Positions 1 through 6,255 of a stretch of DNA of 29,433 nucleotides are shown here, piece by piece. Under the pieces are notes generated by a model, which saw only the letters and a program-made list of their open reading frames with translations, had not been told where the DNA came from and did no database searches. The position numbers were made by a program, and so were the translations under genes. This DNA comes from a virus, in IMG/VR virus record IMGVR_UViG_3300020203_000070, positions 1 to 29,433 of that record. The stretch is one strand, 5' to 3'. Each line of letters starts with the position of its first letter. Positions within the stretch are counted from its first letter, which is position 1.

Positions 1-2
1 CC

Positions 3-245
3 CTGCGCAAGGGCGTGACCTATTGGGTTGGGGTGCGGCATTCAGCGGCTCCTACCCTGTCGCTCTTTGGGCAAGCGGCAACCCCGGAACTGACCACCGA
101 CGCCATCACGACCAACCCGCGCAAGGTGTTGCGCAAATCCTTGACATATGCCACCGCCGCAACCGACCCGTGGAGCTATCTGGTCGGTGATGTAAGTAGC
201 GCCACGACCATTCTGGCATGTGCCATCTGGATGCGTTCAGCATAG
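3..245 (+). CDS. C-terminal end of a phage tail or appendage protein (partial)
   Basis: The reading frame is open from base 3, with no stop before the TAG at 243-245, so this is the last 80 or so residues of a gene that begins outside the window. The visible part (around GVTYWVGVRHSAAP, ending AIWMRSA) is rich in small, aromatic and Thr residues with no charged clusters. That fits the beta-rich tip of a tail or fibre protein. Its position just ahead of small accessory genes and the lysis cassette supports a structural role, because late tail genes usually precede lysis genes in siphoviruses. I do not recognise a specific family. An internal ATG at 15 is not a convincing start because the frame continues upstream of it. 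Confidence 0.6.
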   Translation: MRKGVTYWVGVRHSAAPTLSLFGQAATPELTTDAITTNPRKVLRKSLTYATAATDPWSYLVGDVSSATTILACAIWMRSA

Positions 246-262
246 AACAGGAGGACGGGACG

Positions 263-667
263 ATGATTGTCTATATCGAAAAGGGCTATGGTCTGCATGA
301 GGCGATTGCCGCTGCCGGATTGCGCCTGTCACAGGTTGACGGGGTCTGGGAGGCGAATGACGAAAAAGCGGTGCAGGCGATCATCGACGCCTATGCCGAT
401 CCGCTGCCCGATCTGAACCGGGCGCAGTTCGCGTTTCTGCTGGCGCTGTCCGGGTTCGATCTGGTCTGGGATGGGCTGGAGACGGCGCTGCAAAAGGCCG
501 ATCCGCACTCCTATGCCACGCTGAAGGGCCTGCGCGCATCGGACAGTTTCAGGTTCGATACTGTGCTGGAGACGATAGAAATCTATCGGGACCGGTTGCC
601 TCAGGTGCCCGCCCTGACCCGTGACGAAGTGGCCGATGTCTGGCGGTACACGTTTGCGAATTTTTAA
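263..667 (+). CDS. Hypothetical protein, small tail-adjacent protein
   Basis: A 134-residue protein. I chose ATG 263 because an AGGAGG ribosome site lies at 248-253; the frame can be extended to 218 but that would overlap the upstream gene without a ribosome site. The N-terminal third (MIVYIEKGYGLHEAIAAAGL) looks like a small alpha/beta fold. The rest is mostly helical, with a conserved-looking LNRAQFAFLLALSGFD segment. No signal peptide, membrane segment or catalytic motif is visible. Position between a tail-protein end and the lysis genes suggests a tail-associated or chaperone role, but this is inference only. Confidence 0.75.
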   Translation: MIVYIEKGYGLHEAIAAAGLRLSQVDGVWEANDEKAVQAIIDAYADPLPDLNRAQFAFLLALSGFDLVWDGLETALQKADPHSYATLKGLRASDSFRFDTVLETIEIYRDRLPQVPALTRDEVADVWRYTFANF

Positions 668-673
668 GGGAGC

Positions 674-1015
674 ATGACCGTGCAAGCCTGCCCGTGCTGC
701 AAGCAACCTATCACCAATGCTATAGCGTTGAAAACCGTGGCGCACTTCGTGCCGCCGACGCTGGCACAAGTCATCCGCACTCTTGCGCGCGCCGGGGGTG
801 GGCCCCTTCATATCGACGCGCTCGCTGGTGGTGTCTGGAAATACGACCATGCCCGCCCGGTCAACGCCCACGAATGCGTCCGCAATGCCATCCGGCGCGG
901 CAGGGATGACATGAAATTATTGGGATGGGACGTGGTGAATATCCCCCATGCTCACGGATTTGCGCTGGTGTGTCACGAAGAAAAACCGATTTCTAACAGT
1001 GGGGAAACGAAATGA
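674..1015 (+). CDS. Small Cys-rich protein with an OmpR-like winged-helix domain
   Basis: A 113-residue protein. It begins with a CPCC cluster (residues 6-9) that could bind a metal. From about residue 35 it carries what looks like a compact winged helix: a helix (PTLAQVIRTLARAG), a second segment ending LAGGVW, a recognition-helix-like stretch (NAHECVRNAIRRGRDDM), then GWDVVNIPHAHGFALV. The last part has the shape of the C-terminal wing of OmpR/PhoB DNA-binding domains (I.TV.G.GY.L). The match is by eye. It would act as a DNA-binding regulator, although it sits in the late tail/lysis region where regulators are uncommon. The ribosome site is AAGGGAG at 666-672. It overlaps the next gene by four bases (ATGA). 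Confidence 0.8.
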   Translation: MTVQACPCCKQPITNAIALKTVAHFVPPTLAQVIRTLARAGGGPLHIDALAGGVWKYDHARPVNAHECVRNAIRRGRDDMKLLGWDVVNIPHAHGFALVCHEEKPISNSGETK

Positions 1016-1353
1016 CGGTACTAGGCTTTGACCAAAAGATAAATTTCGGCAATCTGTTGGCTGCGGGCGTCTTGTTCGCGACGGTAGTGACTTCTTATAC
1101 CTTCACGCAATCGGACATCAAAGCCAATCGGACCGAGATTGAACGACAGGCTGAAAGGATCAACAGCAATGAAGCTTCCATGCACGAGGCTATGATTGAA
1201 AGAACGGCTTGGCGGTTGCAAAGCGAGGTGCGGACGAGGGCGCTGGAAATCTCGCAAGCCGGGGTCGGAAGCGACATCAGCAATATCCGGTTGGGAATTC
1301 AGGACATCAAGCAGACCTTGGAAAAGTATCTGGATAATAGGGCACTGAAATGA
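1012..1353 (+). CDS. Single-pass membrane coiled-coil protein, spanin-like candidate
   Basis: A 113-residue protein with one N-terminal hydrophobic segment (about residues 12-31, FGNLLAAGVLFATVVTSYTF). The remainder is charged and helical (KANRTEIERQAERINSNEASMHEA and onward), predicted to be a coiled coil. This architecture, one membrane anchor followed by a long helix, matches inner-membrane spanins (Rz type) that span the periplasm during Gram-negative lysis. Position directly upstream of endolysin and holin supports a lysis role. A tail-associated membrane protein is an alternative. No Rz1-like lipoprotein partner was seen nested in or after it. It starts by ATGA overlap with the upstream gene. 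Confidence 0.75.
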   Translation: MTVLGFDQKINFGNLLAAGVLFATVVTSYTFTQSDIKANRTEIERQAERINSNEASMHEAMIERTAWRLQSEVRTRALEISQAGVGSDISNIRLGIQDIKQTLEKYLDNRALK

Positions 1354-1418
1354 GTTTTGTTCTTGGATCGCGCAGCATCAAATTCCTGAAGATCAATGGT
1401 AGGGGAGCACGAAAATGA
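1350..1418 (+). CDS. 22-codon linker ORF, possible relic of an M15-type endolysin start
   Basis: This mini-ORF starts in an ATGA overlap with the end of the coiled-coil gene (1350-1353) and stops in an ATGA overlap with the endolysin start (1415-1418). It therefore bridges the two genes by translational coupling. The peptide starts MSFVLGSRSIKFLKING. From memory, the first ten residues resemble the N-terminus of phage D-Ala-D-Ala carboxypeptidase (M15/VanY) endolysins, which commonly begin MSFxLxxRSL. It may be the leftover start of an ancestral lysin replaced by the present CHAP enzyme, or simply a coupling leader. Confidence 0.4.
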   Translation: MSFVLGSRSIKFLKINGRGARK

Positions 1419-2146
1419 GTCAACAAGTTCCGATGACGTTCACTGAGGAATTGGTGGCGAGTCAACAAGGCCGATTGGCCGATCTCGGCTACTACTCGGG
1501 CCGGATTGATGGCAAACCTTTCGCCGCCACTCAGAACGCCATGAGCCGCTTCAAAGCCGCTAACGGACTGCGAGATCAGCCGTTTCCCGGTCCAGTGACG
1601 ATGAATATGTTGTGGTCCCATAATGCGAAACCTGCGACTCCTCCACAGCCTCGGGGGCACGATCCGGCATGGCTGTCCGAGGCGCGCAATCTTCTGGGAA
1701 CTCGCGAGTCGCCTGGAGAAGCGAACAATCCGATCATCATGAAATGGGCGCGCGATCTGGATCAATGGTATCCTGGTGATGATGTTCCATGGTGCGGACT
1801 GTTTGTCGCTCACTGTATGATTCGCGGTGCGCCACAAGAGCCTCAGGCTTTCAACCGGCTTGGGGCTCGCAACTGGCTAAAGTATGGTGCTCCATGCGAG
1901 GCGCTGATCGGCGCAGTCACAGTTTTCTGGCGCACTCATCCGACGAAAAGCTGGGACGGTCATGTTGCGATATTGACGGCCCAAAATGAAGACGCCGTTC
2001 GCGTCATCGGTGGCAATCAATCCAACAACGTAACTGAGACTTGGATTTCCCGTGATCGGTTGTTGGGATTCCGAGCGCCAACTGGATTCACCGGTGTCCA
2101 AGCACCAGATGCTGAGACTGGAAAACTTTCACAAACTGAAGCGTAA
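1415..2146 (+). CDS. Endolysin: peptidoglycan-binding domain plus CHAP amidase/endopeptidase
   Basis: A 243-residue cell-wall hydrolase that would cut peptidoglycan from the cytoplasmic side once the holin opens the membrane. Residues about 14-66 form a peptidoglycan-binding (PG_binding_1-like) domain: LADLGYYSGRIDG, FKAANGL, GPVT. A Pro-rich linker (about 73-82) follows. Residues about 85-220 form a CHAP-like cysteine hydrolase of the kind annotated as TIGR02594, with the nucleophile in PWCGLFVAHC (Cys127) and the His in DGHVAIL (His183). There is no signal peptide, so export depends on the holin encoded next. The start ATG 1415 follows an AGGGGAG ribosome site and overlaps the stop of the 22-codon ORF. 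Confidence 0.92.
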   Translation: MSQQVPMTFTEELVASQQGRLADLGYYSGRIDGKPFAATQNAMSRFKAANGLRDQPFPGPVTMNMLWSHNAKPATPPQPRGHDPAWLSEARNLLGTRESPGEANNPIIMKWARDLDQWYPGDDVPWCGLFVAHCMIRGAPQEPQAFNRLGARNWLKYGAPCEALIGAVTVFWRTHPTKSWDGHVAILTAQNEDAVRVIGGNQSNNVTETWISRDRLLGFRAPTGFTGVQAPDAETGKLSQTEA

Positions 2147-2165
2147 CCAAAGGATGGAGAACTCT

Positions 2166-2369
2166 ATGAACAACAACCTCGTCTATGTTCGACTGCTGGC
2201 CTATGTCTTGTCTACCGTCGCTGGTCTCATTCCTTCCGCTTGGGCCGGTTGGATCAGTTACAACGCAGTCACACAAATGTTGCAGATCAACATTCTCGGA
2301 GTTGGGACTGCCATTCTTGGCGGTCTCGGTCTTACTGGCGCGATCTTTGCCAAGTGGGGCGTGAAGTGA
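2166..2369 (+). CDS. Holin (two membrane segments)
   Basis: A 67-residue membrane protein: MNNNLVYVRLLAYVLSTVAG begins a first hydrophobic helix (about residues 8-25), and a second (about 39-60, LQINILGVGTAILGGLGL) is followed by a short AKWGVK tail. Size and topology match class II holins. I recall similar short holin-like proteins starting with a charged YVR..AYVL segment in phages of alphaproteobacteria. ATG 2166 is preferred over 2154 because GGATGGAG at 2152-2159 gives proper spacing; longer starts at 2052 would overlap the endolysin. It sits 19 bases after the endolysin, completing the lysis cassette, and is the last gene before a 372-base gene-free region. Confidence 0.85.
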   Translation: MNNNLVYVRLLAYVLSTVAGLIPSAWAGWISYNAVTQMLQINILGVGTAILGGLGLTGAIFAKWGVK

Positions 2370-2555
2370 CTGCCTAGGCGTCAAAGTAAAGCATGTGGAG
2401 CCAGTTTGTGTTACCATAGAAGCGGTCTAACCCATTGGCAACACTAACAAACCTGTTCACGTGCACCCCATGCTTTACTGGCACCCCATTGGCGCAAGTT
2501 ACCGGGTAAACGCCCAAGGGTGGTCCAGCTGGAGGCTGTAGCTTGGTAGAAAAAT

Positions 2556-2582
2556 AAGTAAAGTAAGTAAAGTAAGTAGTGT
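2556..2582 (+). repeat. Tandem 9-bp repeats (AAGTAAAGT x2 plus a degenerate third)
   Basis: AAGTAAAGT occurs at 2556-2564 and 2565-2573, followed by AAGTAGTGT at 2574-2582. The tract abuts the AT-rich stretch at about 2584-2619. The same core appears inverted at 2644 and 2664, which points to protein-binding sites rather than chance low complexity. Confidence 0.7.
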
Positions 2583-2641
2583 CACTATATTTTTTATATA
2601 ATAATAACAATAACTTAACAGGTTACTAGCTGGCTCCCTCT

Positions 2642-2673
2642 GGCTTTACTTTGCCGGTTTTGGCTTTACTTTG
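2642..2673 (+). repeat. Direct repeat GGCTTTACTTTG, two copies 20 bp apart
   Basis: GGCTTTACTTTG is exact at 2642-2653 and 2662-2673. The 20-bp period is close to two helical turns, so a dimeric protein could bind both copies on one face. The second copy ends 12 bases before the -35 element at 2685, so an activator or repressor role at that promoter is plausible. Confidence 0.65.
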
Positions 2674-2684
2674 AAACTCGACGC

Positions 2685-2713
2685 TTGTTCTTGCGCCTCC
2701 CTTGGGCTATAAT
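2685..2713 (+). promoter_or_regulatory. Sigma70-like promoter for the replication block
   Basis: TTGTTC (2685-2690) and a perfect TATAAT (2708-2713) are separated by 17 bases. The gene at 2742 begins 28 bases after the -10 element. The -35 element is weak (three of six), consistent with control by a protein bound to the repeats just upstream. Confidence 0.65.
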
Positions 2714-2741
2714 GGCCTAGACCAGCCGCAGGAGTGCATCA

Positions 2742-3029
2742 ATGTCAGAACCGTTTGAAATCAGCGAAGAAGAACGAAGGAAAATCCTAAACGAAGAGAG
2801 GAAGTTCTCGAATCACGAACCGTTTAAGATCAGCGAGGCCGAACGAAGAAGAGTCCTCGACAAAGTGTCTCCTGTCAAATCAAGAGTGCGAATCAACAAT
2901 ACAGGTTCCGGCCGGTGGACCGTCAAGGTTGATGGAAAGACTATCATTCTTGCAAACGACCATATAGAAGCCTCGGCTATGAAACGAGCGCTTCAATCGT
3001 ATGTAGAGGTGCTTGATGCTGACTCCTGA
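2742..3029 (+). CDS. Small protein with duplicated EPF-IS-ERR motif
   Basis: A 95-residue, charged protein. Its first half contains two copies of a roughly 20-residue unit: EPFEISEEERRKILNE and EPFKISEAERRRVLDK. Its second half (about 48-95) looks like a small beta-rich domain (RVRINNTGSGRWTVKVDGKTI split over strands) ending in a helix. The family is unknown to me. It is the first gene after the control region and is translated just ahead of the SNF2-like helicase, overlapping its start by 14 bases. It may therefore act in early takeover or replication initiation; that is inference. The ribosome site GCAGGAG lies just upstream of ATG 2742. Confidence 0.8.
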   Translation: MSEPFEISEEERRKILNEERKFSNHEPFKISEAERRRVLDKVSPVKSRVRINNTGSGRWTVKVDGKTIILANDHIEASAMKRALQSYVEVLDADS

Positions 3030-4509
3030 GAATTACGAACACGTCGTTGATCCGTTTCAGCATCAGATCGATCATTTGAAAGATCACTGGCAACAGACTG
3101 CATGGGGTCTCTTATGGGAGCAAGGAACAGCCAAGACCAAGCCGATCATCGACACGGCCGCTCTTCTTTACAGCAACGACGTGATTGATGGTCTGCTCGT
3201 CGTCGCTCCTCCCGGAGTCGAGCGCAACTGGCGATCGGACGAATTACCGAAACACATGCCACCAGACATCGCTCTCGAAACTATGGTCGAGGTCTTCCTT
3301 ACAAGCCGAAAGCATACCAAGCCTCATCAACAGTTGATGGATCGTCTTTGCAGACACAAAGGACTTTCAGTTCTGCTGTTCAGCTACAACGCCTTCATGA
3401 CAAAAGAAGGGAAAGACCTCGCTTGGAAATTCCTTCGTCGTCGGCGCTGCATGTATGTTCTTGATGAGGCACACAACATCAAGAATCCCGGAGCAAAGAG
3501 GACCATCAGCATTATCGCTTCTGGAAAGTATGCGACTCATCGGAGAATTCTCACTGGAACTCCGATTGCAGTCGGTCCTTTCGACATGTATTCCCAGATC
3601 AGGTTTCTTGATGAAAACTTCTGGAAACGCAAGGGGATCAATGGTGCTGTAGAGTTTAGAGCCTATTTCGGTGAGTGGCTCACTCGCAACGAATGCAAGA
3701 TGCAGCTTGGTTATGATCCCGGCTTTGACAAGCTGATCAGATATCGTAACCTCGACAAGCTGGAAGTCTGGATCAAGGAGATCACTGATCGGGTTCTGAA
3801 AGACGATGTTCTCGATCTCCCACCAAAACTCTATTCCAAGCGTTACTTTGAGATGACCAAAGAGCAACTCGCAATCTACGAGCGGCTGTCCGAAGAGTTT
3901 ATGGTCGAGTTCGAAGACGGTGCAATCCTCGATGGTGAACTGCCCATTGTTCGCCTGCTCAGGTTCCAGCAGATTCTTTGTAACTATGTTCCGGTCATCG
4001 ATCTTGCAAACCCTGACGAGGCAACCTATCGCCAGATCGGCAAAGTGAATCCTCGCCTTAACGCAATGGAAGAGATTCGCGATGAGATCTTCCAACCGAC
4101 AATCGTATGGGCACGATTCACTCAAGACGTGGATCAGCTTATGGACCTCTTGGGCGATGAGGCCGTTCGCTACGATGGTCGTGTTGATGGTGATCAAGCC
4201 GAGCGGAATAAGATGGCCTTTCAAGCCGGCGATGCAAAATATTTCGTTGGAACAGCCCAAAAGGGAGGACCAGGATTGACTCTCACACAAGCGAAGAACA
4301 TGATCTATTACTCGAACAGCTTCCGATTGATCGATCGGTTGCAATCAGAAGATCGTGCTCATCGTGCTGGTATGGATGAGCATCCAGTGAACTATATCGA
4401 CATCTGCTGTTCCAATGGTCACATAGATTCCAACATAATCGCCAACCTTCGTGACAAGAAGAACATCAGTGCTGGACTGCTCGGAGACGAGCTGAAAGAA
4501 TGGATTTAA
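3016..4509 (+). CDS. SNF2-like superfamily 2 DNA helicase/translocase
   Basis: A 497-residue ATPase with both RecA-like lobes. Lobe 1: motif I LLWEQGTAKTK (residues 32-42), Ia LLVVAPPGVERNW, II DEAH (150-153), III LTGTP (179-183). Lobe 2: GTAQKGGPGLTLTQA (motif V) and QSEDRAHRAG (motif VI with the arginine finger). This is the set seen in SNF2-type phage translocases, which move on duplex DNA and can remodel forks or displace proteins. Motif I reads GTAKT where GxGKT is usual, so Ala replaces a Gly of the P-loop; the Lys and Thr remain. ATG 3016 is preferred to TTG 3013 because GAGGT at 3005-3009 is well spaced. No nuclease domain is fused. Confidence 0.92.
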   Translation: MLTPENYEHVVDPFQHQIDHLKDHWQQTAWGLLWEQGTAKTKPIIDTAALLYSNDVIDGLLVVAPPGVERNWRSDELPKHMPPDIALETMVEVFLTSRKHTKPHQQLMDRLCRHKGLSVLLFSYNAFMTKEGKDLAWKFLRRRRCMYVLDEAHNIKNPGAKRTISIIASGKYATHRRILTGTPIAVGPFDMYSQIRFLDENFWKRKGINGAVEFRAYFGEWLTRNECKMQLGYDPGFDKLIRYRNLDKLEVWIKEITDRVLKDDVLDLPPKLYSKRYFEMTKEQLAIYERLSEEFMVEFEDGAILDGELPIVRLLRFQQILCNYVPVIDLANPDEATYRQIGKVNPRLNAMEEIRDEIFQPTIVWARFTQDVDQLMDLLGDEAVRYDGRVDGDQAERNKMAFQAGDAKYFVGTAQKGGPGLTLTQAKNMIYYSNSFRLIDRLQSEDRAHRAGMDEHPVNYIDICCSNGHIDSNIIANLRDKKNISAGLLGDELKEWI

Positions 4510-4521
4510 GAAACAAATTAC

Positions 4522-4550
4522 TTGTCATTTACCGTGCCCGAGGTTAAGTT
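4522..4550 (+). promoter_or_regulatory. Phage promoter, copy 1 of the CTTGTCATTT family
   Basis: TTGTCA (4522-4527), 17-base spacer, TAAGTT (4545-4550). The -35 region CTTGTCATTTAC differs at one base from three other copies in this window (25539, 26781, 28779). It opens a 178-base leader before the gene at 4688. Apart from this promoter I see no feature in the leader. Confidence 0.7.
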
Positions 4551-4687
4551 GCTAGGGCGGGTGGTCGTTAGCCATAGGGCCACAAGCTACAGTGTTGAGG
4601 GAGTGCTGGAGCATATCCAGGGGCGGTGACTGTTTAAGAAACCCGTCAAACGATAGAGCCCACCGGAGGCCAACGAATGGAGAAAAC

Positions 4688-5248
4688 ATGACCGAAGTTC
4701 CTGATTACTCTGAGTTCAAAGACACGAACGAAGATATGCTGGGAGACAATATGATGACCTCCCTCGTCGCTTTGGCAGATATACTAGAAGCTGCCGAATC
4801 CGAGGTTGAACGTCTCAAGCTGCTGCTTGAAGAAGCAACTGCAAACGTCCGCCGCATGTCTGAAAATGAAATTCCCAAACTGCTCGACGGCCTGGAGGGC
4901 AAGATCAACCTTCCCGACGGCCGAACGATCACTGTTCAGGAGAAGATTCGGACGTCAGTGTCTGGTGATCGCAAGCCTCGTGCTATGCAATGGCTCGAGG
5001 ACAACGGTCATGGTGCAATCGTCAAGCGCCGAATGACCATTGATCTCTCCAAGGATCAAGAAGAATTGGCGGAAAAGATCAGGGACGCGCTTGAAGCCCT
5101 CGACGAAGCTGTTCTCTTCAAGGAGGAAAAGAACGTCGCTTGGCAGACTCTGGACGCTTTCGTGAAGGAACAACTGACCGACGGCGTCGACATTCCGCTG
5201 GAACTGTTCGGCGTCTATCACCAGAAAATCGCCAAGATCAAGCGATAA
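4688..5248 (+). CDS. Coiled-coil phage protein of unknown function, SSB neighbour
   Basis: A 186-residue protein. ATG 4688 follows GGAG at 4679-4682; the open frame reaches back to 4592, but those codons lie in the leader and have no ribosome site. Residues about 25-60 form a strong coiled coil (ALADILEAAESEVERLKLLL). A short beta hairpin follows (GKINLPDGRTITVQEKIRTS), then a GDRKPRAMQWLEDNGHG segment, and a second long helical region. The product is acidic and soluble. It lies directly before the putative SSB in the same orientation and was probably co-transcribed, which suggests a DNA replication or recombination mediator. I do not recognise a named family. Confidence 0.82.
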   Translation: MTEVPDYSEFKDTNEDMLGDNMMTSLVALADILEAAESEVERLKLLLEEATANVRRMSENEIPKLLDGLEGKINLPDGRTITVQEKIRTSVSGDRKPRAMQWLEDNGHGAIVKRRMTIDLSKDQEELAEKIRDALEALDEAVLFKEEKNVAWQTLDAFVKEQLTDGVDIPLELFGVYHQKIAKIKR

Positions 5249-5274
5249 CGAATACCCGAAAGGGTTGATGCGGA

Positions 5275-5292
5275 GCCTCGGTATACAGAGGC
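5275..5292 (+). promoter_or_regulatory. 18-bp near-perfect palindrome, candidate operator
   Basis: GCCTCGGTATACAGAGGC reads GCCTCnGTATACnGAGGC on both strands, with mismatch only at the two n positions. It lies 24 bases upstream of the SSB start in a 67-base gap. A short hairpin, ACCC-GAAA-GGGT, sits at 5254-5265. The palindrome could bind a dimeric repressor or form an mRNA hairpin near the ribosome site. Confidence 0.5.
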
Positions 5293-5315
5293 ATTAACAA
5301 GGAAAGGAGCCTTAG

Positions 5316-6164
5316 ATGGCAAAAACTGATGTAGTGACGGCCGAGGCCAAGACGACAGCGGTGGGCATGGCTTACGATTACGGGAGCGATCAGGGGACTG
5401 GTTTCGAAGACACGAAATCCAGCGACCTTTCAATCCCGTTCATGAACTTGCTCCAGTCCAACTCTCCCCAGGTTGAAGAAGAACTCATTCCTGGTGCGAA
5501 AACTGGCGACATGCTCAACACCGTGACCGGCGAACTTATCAAAGGCGACATTGGCTTCGTGTTCCTGCCTGTTCACAAACAGGAAGCATGGGTCGAGTGG
5601 ATTCCTCGTGTGAAAGGTGGCGGTTTCGTCACCATGCACGATCCTGCTGGCGAACTGGTTCAAGACCTGATCAAAAGCAATGGTGGCACTCGGATTCCTC
5701 CGAAGGGCAACGACGGCAAACGGATCTCGTTCAAGAACGGCCAGAACGACGTGATCGAAACCTACTATGTCTATGGTCTCATGCTGAACCAGGATGGGAC
5801 CGAGGCCGAAGGTTTCTCTGTCATCTCGTTCAGTTCGACCAAGATCAAACCCTATCGCGACTGGCTGACCTCGATGTTCATCATCAAGGGCAAGCCGCCG
5901 ATGTTTGCGAATCGGGCGCTGATCAAATCCGTGAAGCAGAAGAACGAGTCCGGCACCTATGCCAACTTCGCCATCGGGCCGCTTCACGAGACATGGGTGA
6001 AATCGTTGATTAACCCTACCGAGGAAATGCCGCTTCTCCAAGAAGCGCGCGAGTTCCGCGAAATGGTTCTCAACGGCGTTGCACGAGCAGACTTCTCTCA
6101 GCAACAGAACGGCGGCGAAGGTGTCGGTGCTGGTTCTGGTGATGATGGTGCTGCTCCGTTTTAA
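5316..6164 (+). CDS. Putative single-stranded DNA-binding protein
   Basis: A 282-residue protein. It has a central beta-rich region starting near DLSIPFMNLLQSNSPQV (about 37-53) and a Gly-rich, acidic C-terminus ending SGDDGAAPF. An acidic tail ending in a Pro-Phe-type tip is the hallmark of SSB proteins, which use it to recruit replication partners. The conserved GDIGFVFLPVHKQEAWVEW block (about 78-96) resembles large phage proteins annotated as SSB-like, though I cannot place it in the classical OB-fold SSB family by eye. Its place between replication genes fits. AAGGAGCC just before ATG 5316 is a strong ribosome site, as expected for a protein needed in quantity, and two hairpins follow it. 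Confidence 0.7.
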   Translation: MAKTDVVTAEAKTTAVGMAYDYGSDQGTGFEDTKSSDLSIPFMNLLQSNSPQVEEELIPGAKTGDMLNTVTGELIKGDIGFVFLPVHKQEAWVEWIPRVKGGGFVTMHDPAGELVQDLIKSNGGTRIPPKGNDGKRISFKNGQNDVIETYYVYGLMLNQDGTEAEGFSVISFSSTKIKPYRDWLTSMFIIKGKPPMFANRALIKSVKQKNESGTYANFAIGPLHETWVKSLINPTEEMPLLQEAREFREMVLNGVARADFSQQQNGGEGVGAGSGDDGAAPF

Positions 6165-6194
6165 GACAGGGGACCTCCTCCCTAACCTGTCTTA
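6162..6194 (+). other. Hairpin beginning at the SSB stop codon
   Basis: TAAGACAGG (6162-6170) pairs perfectly with CCTGTCTTA (6186-6194). The SSB stop TAA is the first three bases of the stem, and the loop holds a further GGA/TCC pairing. No T-run follows, so alone it would act as an mRNA-protecting or processing hairpin. Confidence 0.65.
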
Positions 6195-6196
6195 GT

Positions 6197-6235
6197 TGGT
6201 CCCGTGCATGATATCCTTTGCACGGGACCAGTTTT
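6197..6235 (+). terminator. Rho-independent terminator after the SSB gene
   Basis: A perfect 12-bp stem, TGGTCCCGTGCA (6197-6208) with TGCACGGGACCA (6219-6230), has a 10-base loop and is followed by GTTTT. It directly follows the first hairpin, giving two stems in tandem. It should limit read-through into the helicase gene at 6256 and keep SSB message abundant and stable. Confidence 0.85.
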
Positions 6236-6255
6236 AATACTTTGGAGTTTATCTC

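Larger units (their letters stand above)
2370..2741 (+). other. Gene-free control region, candidate replication origin
   Basis: No credible gene lies here. The region holds the octamer AAGTAAAG or its complement CTTTACTT at 2384-2391, 2556-2563, 2565-2572, 2644-2651 and 2664-2671, with a partial copy at 2473-2479. An 11-bp inverted repeat pairs AGTAAAGCATG (2385-2395) with CATGCTTTACT (2469-2479). CCCATTGGC occurs twice (2431-2439 and 2485-2493). A strongly AT-rich stretch lies at about 2584-2619. The far end carries a sigma70-like promoter driving the replication genes. Iteron-like repeats next to an AT-rich tract are the usual layout of an origin; operator clusters for a repressor are the main alternative. 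Confidence 0.5.

Noticed and set aside
2374-2610. Minus-strand 78-codon frame with repeated TYFTYF
   Set aside because: The repeated residues simply translate the AAGTAAAGT iterons; there is no ribosome site and no family.
2556-2673. CRISPR-like array
   Set aside because: Repeats are 8-12 bp with no regular unique spacers, so they are iterons or operators.
3367-4344. 325-codon minus-strand open frame
   Set aside because: It lies wholly opposite the SNF2-like helicase, which has all its motifs in order; the complementary frame is a coding shadow.
4551-4687. Possible cobalamin or other riboswitch in the long leader
   Set aside because: I could not find a B12 box or another conserved riboswitch core; the B12-dependent reductase is also not directly downstream.
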